Assembly: GCA_945861275.1 (NCBI GenBank)
Contig: CAMATZ010000025.1
Span: 20,180-84,179 of the forward strand
DNA from: Bordetella parapertussis
GTDB taxonomy: Bacteria; Pseudomonadota; Gammaproteobacteria; Burkholderiales; SG8-41
Length of the DNA: 64,000 nucleotides
Reading direction: 5' to 3'
The notes beneath the pieces are model-generated. The model did not search any database, was not told the DNA's origin, and worked only from the letters and a program-made list of their open reading frames with translations. How positions within the stretch are numbered: position 1 is the first letter of the stretch; each line of letters starts with the position of its first letter. This document shows, in pieces, positions 63,721 to 64,000 of this stretch. The position numbers were made by a program, and so were the translations under genes.

Positions 63721-63794
63721 GCCCCTAACCTGCGGTGATTCGGTGTTGCAGGCTTGCCTTGTGAATCGGCGAGGCAACAATCGAAAGCAATTTT

Positions 63795-63860
63795 GCCTAA
63801 CAATCGCGTCGAGAAGGACGCGGCGTAAGGCGCCGCGCCCCTCAAGCGAAGCGTTGAGGC
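63795..63860 (+). other. attC site 3 (66 bp)
   Basis: GCCTAACAATCGCG...GGaCGCGGCGtaaggCGCCGCGCC...GCGTTGAGGC: canonical R'', palindromic fold with extrahelical A, slightly degenerate R'. Confidence 0.85.
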
Positions 63861-64000
63861 TGTGCAAAAACCATGGCACGGATATTTCCAATGAAGTTAC
63901 TCGTAAAAAAGTCTCTCAGAACGCTCTACAATCGACGCTTGCATACTCGGGAGGGGTTGAAGGACCCTCGAAAAACATCGCCCTTCGCTCGCGAAGGGGT

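Larger units (their letters stand above)
60634..64000. mobile_element. Decayed chromosomal integron: intI remnant, attI-like site and cassette array running off the window
   Basis: intI remnant, GTTRRRY/RYYYAAC core sites and attC-like folds; cassette ORFs on + strand, opposite to intI. Confidence 0.85.

Overview
The window looks like 64 kb of high-GC betaproteobacterial (Burkholderiales-like) chromosome. About 60 CDS are supportable. Housekeeping and recognisable loci: htpX, srkA, corA, relA, comEC, lolC/lolD, recJ, prfB (programmed +1 frameshift), lysS, acetoacetyl-CoA synthetase, bamD, rluD, pgeF, phaC/phaB/phaR, rimO and a DinG-type helicase. There are five Bug/TctC solute-binding proteins (one frameshifted), two gamma-glutamyltransferase-family proteins and four toxin-antitoxin-like pairs. 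The most notable observations are: (1) a UGSC-family gene at 23214-23750 (-) split by an in-frame TGA reading GVGD-U-GSC, a putative selenoprotein, next to a conserved uncharacterised gene; (2) a decayed chromosomal integron at the right end: an internally deleted, frameshifted intI with a LexA-like box, an attI-like site and a cassette array with three attC-like sites, one cassette carrying a frameshifted TctC gene; (3) an AT-rich motif, about TAA[CG]TATTTGTTTTTATTNAATTTTT, present in about 14 copies on both strands, including inside conserved genes, and joined to ACTCTGACCCC beside a RAYT transposase; (4) several families of iterated-unit inverted repeats, a 103-bp tandem repeat beside the RAYT, and a REPIN. 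All calls are by eye from sequence and the supplied ORFs; no database searches were run.
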